DNA from: Raffaelea ambrosiae | Lineage: Eukaryota > Ascomycota > Sordariomycetes > Ophiostomatales > Ophiostomataceae | Assembly (NCBI GenBank): GCA_002778195.1 | Contig: PCDI01000007.1 | Coordinates: 281,735 to 345,734 of the forward strand | Length of the DNA stretch: 64,000 nucleotides | Reading direction: 5' to 3' | Shown here: in pieces, positions 57,170 to 64,000 of the stretch | Position numbering within the stretch: position 1 is the first letter of the stretch | Layout: the number at the start of each line of letters is the position of its first letter | Notes under the pieces: generated by a model | The model's input: only the letters and a program-made list of their open reading frames with translations | Told to the model about the DNA's origin: nothing | Databases searched by the model: none | Translations under genes and position numbers: made by a program

Positions 57170-60100
57170 GCGCATACTCCTACAAGCAAGTGATCTGACC
57201 CAAGTCAGCACCGCGGCGTGTCAGCAGCCCGGCACGGCGGTCAGGAGCATGCGGATATGTCCGGCCGCAGGATGAGCCACCCGTAGCTCCCCCGTGCCAT
57301 GGGACAAGGGAATAAATAAACCAGGCCTTCCTCGTCTTCGTACATGTACCGGTGAGCGGTGTATTTGCTACGAGCCCACCCACTTCCACCGGCCGAAACC
57401 TGGCAGAGACGACCACTGCCGGCATCACGGGAAGGCTGAGCGACGAAAGCACTGCTACATAGCACAGTGTCCAGATACACACGCTGTGGGAAACCGCATC
57501 GCACGGTGACCAAGGGACAAGAGCGACAGTGTAATCCATATGCACCAAACCCTTTAGGAATGACGCCGGCGAACGCGACCAGCTGAGAAACCCTTGGTCC
57601 ACAGGGGTATGGGCCAATCAGAGCCCATAATAGCCATGCCCCACAACCTACACTAGTCCTGCCTAAGCTGCTGGCGTCGATCGGACACGCGGCTCATGAC
57701 TGGTTGCAGGGAACGAAGGTCAGTGGAAGGGAAGAGACGACCAGGACAAGGAAGAATAAAATAAATGCAAAATTGAATTCATAAAAAAAACGAAATCAAC
57801 ACCTACTCGTAGTTATTACTCATTAATCACACCCAGATACCACTCCAGAGAGGATGCTACCATAGACGGGTATGCAGGCCGCGAGAACCAAGACCCAATC
57901 GAGCAGGAAGAAGAAAAACCAAACGTAAATCATCGCCACAGAGCTGGCAAAACGGGCAACGGAGTTCGGAAGTTAAAAAAAAAAGGATATACGGCGGCAT
58001 ATATCTGACAGCTACGGCTTTCTCCGCTTGAATGGCGTGAGCATTGCAGGACAAATTTTTGAGCTCAAAGAAAAGCAAGAAGAAAAAGGACGAGAAGGCG
58101 AGAAAGGCAGGAACCAAAACGGGGGGTAGTGCCAGAGCCGGTAGGCCCAGGCCAGACCAAGAACAGAAGGGCTGGCGTAGAAAAAAAAAAAAAAGAGAGG
58201 GAGAACCACCGTTCTTTGCAAAGAGGGTACCCTACCCGAAAGAAGGCCGCAAACGAAGACCCCAAAAACGGTCAATAATACTATCTTAGCTCCAGGAACC
58301 GAAGAGCGGGAGAGGGGCGGTGGGAGGGGGGTGTACATTGTACGAGAGTGTGTGAGAGAAAGAGAAAGAGAGACGGAACGACAGAAAGAGACAGGAAAAC
58401 ACAGCCGTCACCGCGCGGGTGGACAAGCAAATGACGAAACGCTCCACAGAAAGTAGGCAATTCTTGCTAGCAAGGAAGAGGGAAGCGAGAAGAGAAATCA
58501 AGAAAAAAGAAATCAAAAAAGAAAAAAAAAAGAAAAAAAAGAAACAAAGAAAAAAAAGGCAAAAAAGAAAGACAAGCCGAAAGATTGGAAGGAAGAATAC
58601 AAGATGAGAGAGCAGAGTAAGTTCGTCTGTTAGCCTGCATCCTACTCCGTATTCTTTCTCGTATCTCTGTACTATCTCACCAATGTCTAGGAGAAGGAGC
58701 AGCTCTGTAGGATACGAACGATGACTACGAGTGGTTACAGACTACGACTGCCGGTAGTAACTATCTGACGTGTACGAGTACGAGTAGGCGAGAACGACAG
58801 AAAGAAGACAAAAAAGAAAACAAACAAAAACAAACTCCATTGGCCGAGGACACTTCGGCTGTCTTGCCACTGTCACTTTCTCTCATTTCTGGCATTTCGA
58901 CTCTTTTCTTCTGTCGTCGTGCTTCTGAACATATCTCACAACACTGTCCTTTTTGTCTCTCCACGGTGTCGGCCTGGTAGGGCCGCCGGCCAATTGAGGA
59001 CACGCCGAAAGCACAGCCTCGTTGGGTAGTGTCGTTGATTCCTGTGGTCCTTGTGCTTTTTCTTGCCCCCTTTTCAGTCACCACCCCACCGAATAGCCGA
59101 GCTCTGCTTGCAGATAGACCGCGCTTGTTCCTATTTTTTTTTAGCAGCTGTAAGGAGGGAAAGGATCAAGAACAGGGAACAGGCCACAGAGCAAACAATA
59201 CTACCATACAAGCAGTACCGTGCAGACGTTTCCAGGAATAATAGACAACACGGCTGTAAAACTCTAAAACTTTCCGTGCATACGCGCAGCCCATGATGCT
59301 ATTGCACCTCACATATGTAAGTAAGATGCTGCATATGATAGCCCCGAGGGACGTCGAACAATCACAGGAGCAACGCCTATTATTTCGGCTTGTGTTTTGC
59401 CTCTAGTGTAGACATCTTGTGACCTCTTTCTCCGTCTTATCTTCTTTCTTGCCCTTTTTTTTTTCTTGTCTCTCCTCTTTCCTGTCTTGCCGGGCAAAAC
59501 CACCCACTCGGAACGCCGTTCCGACGCCGCTCCTCAGCGACCCCCATCACACTGCAGCATCTGAGTCGTAGCCCACTGGGCGTAGGAAGCAAAGCACTCT
59601 TCTCTGTTATTGTCTCCTCCCCTGAAAAGCGTTCCCGTCCCCCCCCCATGGAGCCATCGATCCGTTCGTTTACACCCCCCCTCCTCCTTGCATGCCAAAC
59701 TTTCACCGAAACAATCCATTTTGCAGCATTCCCAATTTTGTGCAAATGCCATGTTTCGGTTTTTTTTTTTAGCCCAGGCGGCCTCCCATGGGTTAGGGAA
59801 ACTGACACTGACTAGAGGGCCACCCCAAAAGAAAACTAAAAAGGAAAAGGAGAAAAAAAAGGAACTGTGCCACCAACTGGCATTTTCAGTTTTGTAATTC
59901 GATCTGGCAACTGGCAAACTAGCAGCTGGCAACTACTAGCAAACTGTCAACTCTCCGCGTCGTTTCCCCTCTTTTTTGTTTTTGCCTTTCGCTTGTACAA
60001 CAATACGAACTGAATGTATGGTACTATGTAGAATTGCGTTTCACGAGATCAATGTCTTGCCTGCACGCAATCACAAGATACCATATACTATATACGTAGC

Positions 60101-63100
60101 TACCTAGGATATGAAAACAAACCAACATAGACAAGGGTGTCCGATCTCTCTGGGAACAACCTTGCCTGGAAGAAACAGAGTTTAATAGCACATGCATGCA
60201 CTGCAACATCGATCCCAGAGGACAGGAGCCGCCGGCGTTCACAGTAGCAGTCACACACACAAACAAAAAAGGAACAATAGAAAAATAAAAGAAGGGGCGG
60301 TGGTGGTGAGAGAGAGAGAAGGGAGGGGAGGGTCTCGGGAGGACCCAGTTGCTCGGGTTGTCCCTTTTGCTCGTCCAGCCCCTTGGGTGAGTGCCTTTGC
60401 TCTTGCGATCATGACAGTATGTTTTGGTGCTTTGATATTTTCATTGTTCTTATTGGTTTCTATTGTGCGTTGGTTTCGTTCCTAGTCTGTGGTGTATTTT
60501 ATTGCCTATCTTTTTTTCTGGTATTTTTGTTCCTTTTTTGTTCGTACATTTTTTAACCGGGGAACTTTCTGTTGGCAGCAGGAATTTTGGGAGGGAGCCG
60601 ACCCCAACTTTTCTAGCCTTTCCCTATTGGGATCAAGAGCACCCACAAGGAAAACACGCGTAAATAAAAGGCAGAACAAAAAGGAAAGACGGTGTCTCCA
60701 CTGCCTGTTTGCCCCGACCGCCGGCCACCACCGTCACCGGCTCCTGTCCATCGTGCACCGGTGTGGAAAGAAAATAGCAAAAAAAAGGAACAAAATAAAC
60801 GAGACTCACTAACTAAGTACTTTGTACCATGGGATGTAATTGATCAGATCTCACAAAAAAAGTGTTGGGGATTGGACGGGAGGCTCTGCGTAGCTGTGTG
60901 GCAGTGAAACCTTCACTTTCCTACATTTGTCGTTGCAATAGACTCATGTCCAATGAGAAGAAAAGGATAATATTTCGCTCCTGCTTGCCCACCATGCAAG
61001 ATCCGCGTGGCCAGATGTTCCGGTGCATTGGCCTACACGGACCTTCATCGAACCTGCATCCCACATACTTGCAGTAAAAATGAAAATAAGAATAAATAAA
61101 AAAGCTCGTGAAAGGCTAGTGAGAAGAGGGCTGTTCGTAACATGGAAAAGAGGAAAACAGCCATGAATGGTAGCAAATTAATTCAAAAGAGACATGCAGC
61201 AAGCCACAAAGCCATAACACCTCTGCATGGGGAGTGAGGTGCAGGTGATACCTACGTAGTATTGCCTCTTCTGCCAGTCCAGCCACGCGAGCGCCACTTT
61301 GGTTAGTTGTTTTTTTTGCCTGTGGGTTTCTTTCGCAAAAACTCGTGGGAAGCCTGCGTGTGGGTTGTACGAATAGTAAGAGTTCGCAGTTGGTGGGCTC
61401 GAAACTCGTGGACAGTGGATGCCCTCATGTCTGAGTTGTGGACCTTGGGGGCACGAAACTGTGGAAGTGGAACAACTGTCTTGCTCGTTGTGTCATTTGT
61501 GTGTGTGGATTGACTCAATCCGGTGGTTCAGAACTGTTTTCTGCGTAAGAACAAAAAGGAATGCTTATTGGGCCATGGTGCATAGTGACATCACCAGGCA
61601 ACAACCACACATTCCCGGGCTTGTAACTCCGCAAGACAACAAGATCTTGTAACCGTTTTTCTTTTCTTCTCTGTGAACCAGTCGACTTGCGCGGTCTTCC
61701 TTCCCGGGTGGACTCTCTCTCTCCCTCCCGCCCGGAGAAGCCGTCGTCCCTGCATGATGTATGCAAAGTAATCCGCTGCGCCGCCCTGGGGGGCGACCCC
61801 GAAGATTCCCCCCTGGTTCAACGAGAGAAACCGGGCAATGGAGCACACACTAAGCAAAAAAAAACAAAAAAGACAGACAGTCAATCAAGACATGAAGAGG
61901 AGAAAGCACCCTCCCAAAAACAGGAAGGCTAAGGCCAGGGATAAAAACACGGCTTGAGAACCACCAACCACACACACTCATACTATGTACACACAGACGA
62001 CACTATCGTACTGCCGTATTCCGTAGTGGAGCGGGTTGGGGGAGGCCCCCCAGGATAGTGTGTGGTGAAGAGGTATCTTTCGTCTATCTTCGTTATTGAG
62101 TTTTTTTTTTGGGGGGGGGGCCTCCTTCTCCACTAGTTGGGCGTGAGCCTCACGTCTGCAGCTGCCGTAGCCCGTAGCTCCCAGCCCGTAACCCGCAATT
62201 TATTGTTAGTCGTAGCCCTGTGCACCTTTGCGCTTTTTTTTAAATATTTCTTTTCTAGCATTGTAATACTACTCCTTTTCACTACCACTGCTACCCTAAG
62301 TTTTTTCAGCTGCTCTTGCCAGCCGATGACGTCGAGGTCCGTGTGTTTCTCTAGTCTTGATCTGATGAGAGAGCTGTCTCTTGGGGCTGTTTTTTTAATT
62401 TATTTCCGAATTTTCGTTAATTTTGTTTATCTGGCCGTGTTGCTTTTGTTTGTGAAACCTGCTGAAGTTTAATGTCCTGTGCACGTGCTTATCACTTCTG
62501 CACTTTTGCGCATTTGTACCTTTGTACTTTCAAACTTGAATTTCTATTTGTCCATGCATACCCATCTCGATCTTTTTTTATCTTGCATATCCTGCAGGTG
62601 GTTTACGTCGTCTGGTCTGTTGTCCGCTTGTCTGTGTCCGTTGGTCCTCGCCGTTGGGAGGGGGCCCGATCCGACCTGGCACAGGAATCAAACGAACGAG
62701 AAAGAAAGAGGGCGAAGAAGCTATCCAAAATATAGCTTCTTTCCTTGTCAGGCACAGCCCCGGGCCGACTGTCGCATCCACAAGAAGAAGAAAAAAAGAG
62801 TAGGCATGTTATTTTCTTTTTTCTTCTTTCTGTTCTGTTGGTCCCTTCTTTCTTCTTCCCCCCCTCTCCCCTTCCCCTCTTCTGCACGATCCCGGCGTCC
62901 TTCTTCCAACAGCATCGCCCTCTTTTTTTTTGCACTGCATTGCAGCATGCCAGAGCCCACGGATCAGCCATAGTCTACTCTTTGCATCGACATCGCATCT
63001 CCCTTGTCGTAAGATGCAGTTCTCCCTTGGGACAACAAACGGCCGAGAATTTCAAAACATAGTTACCCTTTGTTCCTCCTGCTATTGTACGGTCTTGCGC

Positions 63101-64000
63101 GTTCTAGATGGCAAGTTTCTTGTTTCTGTTACGTAGTCTCCTGTCGTGGCGGTCTATTTTTGTAGTTCTTGCTCTTTTTGTGCTCCTTTTTCGCGCCATT
63201 CTGGCATTTTCCGTACTTGCATGCCCTTGAACCAACTGGCTGCTGCGTAGAGAACCAGCCAGACGCGTAACGAGCAGACAAATGACAGCCATCCAAAGGG
63301 GCGTGGGTAATGTGGGCAAGGGGAAGTAAGGAGGGGCCAAGGAGAAGAACGTTTGGTCAACGGCCGCCATTGGAAGAGAGCCTTCTGAGAGATGAAGAAC
63401 AATGGTCCCCCCCTCTGTATCTCTGTGCAGAGCGTTGGACACCAGCACGTCGAGGCGAGGTCTGGATATCACTTGCTTGCCTCGTGACATGCACCTGCCC
63501 ACACGCACGCACACCCTCCCGTAGCCCGATACCTACTTACACGGGCATCGGATCCAGAGTCCTCACTGAAATCAACAGGATCATGTATCCTATCCGGCAG
63601 AAGAGCGGTCTGCGAAGAGGAAAACAGAACTTTTGGCGTGCTTTTATCATTGTGGTATAGCCCGTCAGTTTAAAAAAAAAAATAAGTCTTTAGTTTGTCA
63701 AGGAGATAATGCGTTAGAAAAAAAAGATAAGAACCAAAAATAAAGCAGCGAGTCATGTACAATCCATTATTGTGAGCAACCCCGGCAATGAGAAAGGAAC
63801 ACGCAAACAAACTCTCATCTCGTGTGGACGTAACGGGGAGGCAGCCACAGCGAGCGGGCCACATGACGCAAGGGAAGCCGCATGTCGTCAAAAGAGAAAT
63901 GCCCCCTCTCACGGGCTTCGCCATCACTCACTTGTCCTCCTCCCGGTGAGGTGGCATAATATCTTCTTTTGCTCTTTGGTCCCGTCTCCCCCGTTGCCTC

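Larger units (their letters stand above)
53787..64000. other. 10-kb region without a recognisable gene
   Basis: From 53.8 to 55.9 kb the + strand is purine-rich, so the metacaspase strand is C/T-rich like a long promoter or leader. Frames of 231 and 259 codons on the minus strand here (54309-55004, 55030-55809) are low-complexity products of that skew. Further right come a repeat array (57.07 kb), a palindrome cluster (56.3-56.4 kb), an A-rich purine block (58.3-58.6 kb) and T-rich DNA (60.4-60.6, 62.2-62.9 kb). No conserved domain, tRNA or transposon end was recognised to the window end. Confidence 0.55.

Overview
This window looks like nuclear DNA of a filamentous ascomycete (Pezizomycotina, most likely a Sordariomycete; the order cannot be fixed by eye). 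The genes carry short introns (about 60-320 nt) with GTRNGT donors, CTAAC/CTGAC branch sites and YAG acceptors. Coding exons are strongly C/G-biased at third positions. The gene set is fungal: DASH subunit Ask1, NuA4 subunit Eaf7, CYP61/ERG5, a metacaspase, and a C2H2 protein with a fungal transcription-factor domain. I reconstructed exon structures by hand from splice signals and family conservation. Sixteen protein-coding genes are supported, one of them cut by the left edge.

Left block, 1-18.5 kb, is gene-dense with ten housekeeping genes: partial Pol I factor Rrn7 (+), ubiquitin-eL40 fusion (+), a five-TM YIP1-family protein (-), a mitochondrial rhodanese (-), Rab GDI (-), mitoribosomal uL29m/MRPL4 (-), a 69-aa single-TM protein (+), DASH Ask1 (-), NuA4 Eaf7 (-) and a GCP6-like gamma-tubulin complex protein (+).

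The centre, 18.5-36.7 kb, is an 18-kb stretch with no convincing protein gene, ending at a 1053-aa C2H2/C2HC transcription factor (+). Strong splice signals suggest that this gene has a 1.35-kb intron in its 5' leader. The stretch holds two good hairpins, Z-DNA-prone alternating tracts, a GC-rich island with GTCCCA repeats, and many short TAC...GTA palindromic motifs.

The right block, 40-64 kb, is gene-sparse: a codon-biased 93-aa small protein (-), ERG5 (+), URA5 (+), a GNAT acetyltransferase resembling polyamine acetyltransferases (-) and a metacaspase (-). A final 10 kb has no recognisable gene.

The functions are mostly unconnected basal cell biology: rDNA transcription, translation, Rab recycling, spindle and microtubule organisation, chromatin acetylation, sterol and pyrimidine synthesis, and programmed cell death. 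There is no biosynthetic cluster, transposase, CRISPR array or prokaryotic-type operon. The signal that the gene list does not explain is in the noncoding DNA: a family of exact 8-9-mers, TACGAGTA and TACATAGTA, some in perfect 12-16 bp palindromes. By hand count they are far above chance and lie only in the sparse regions.
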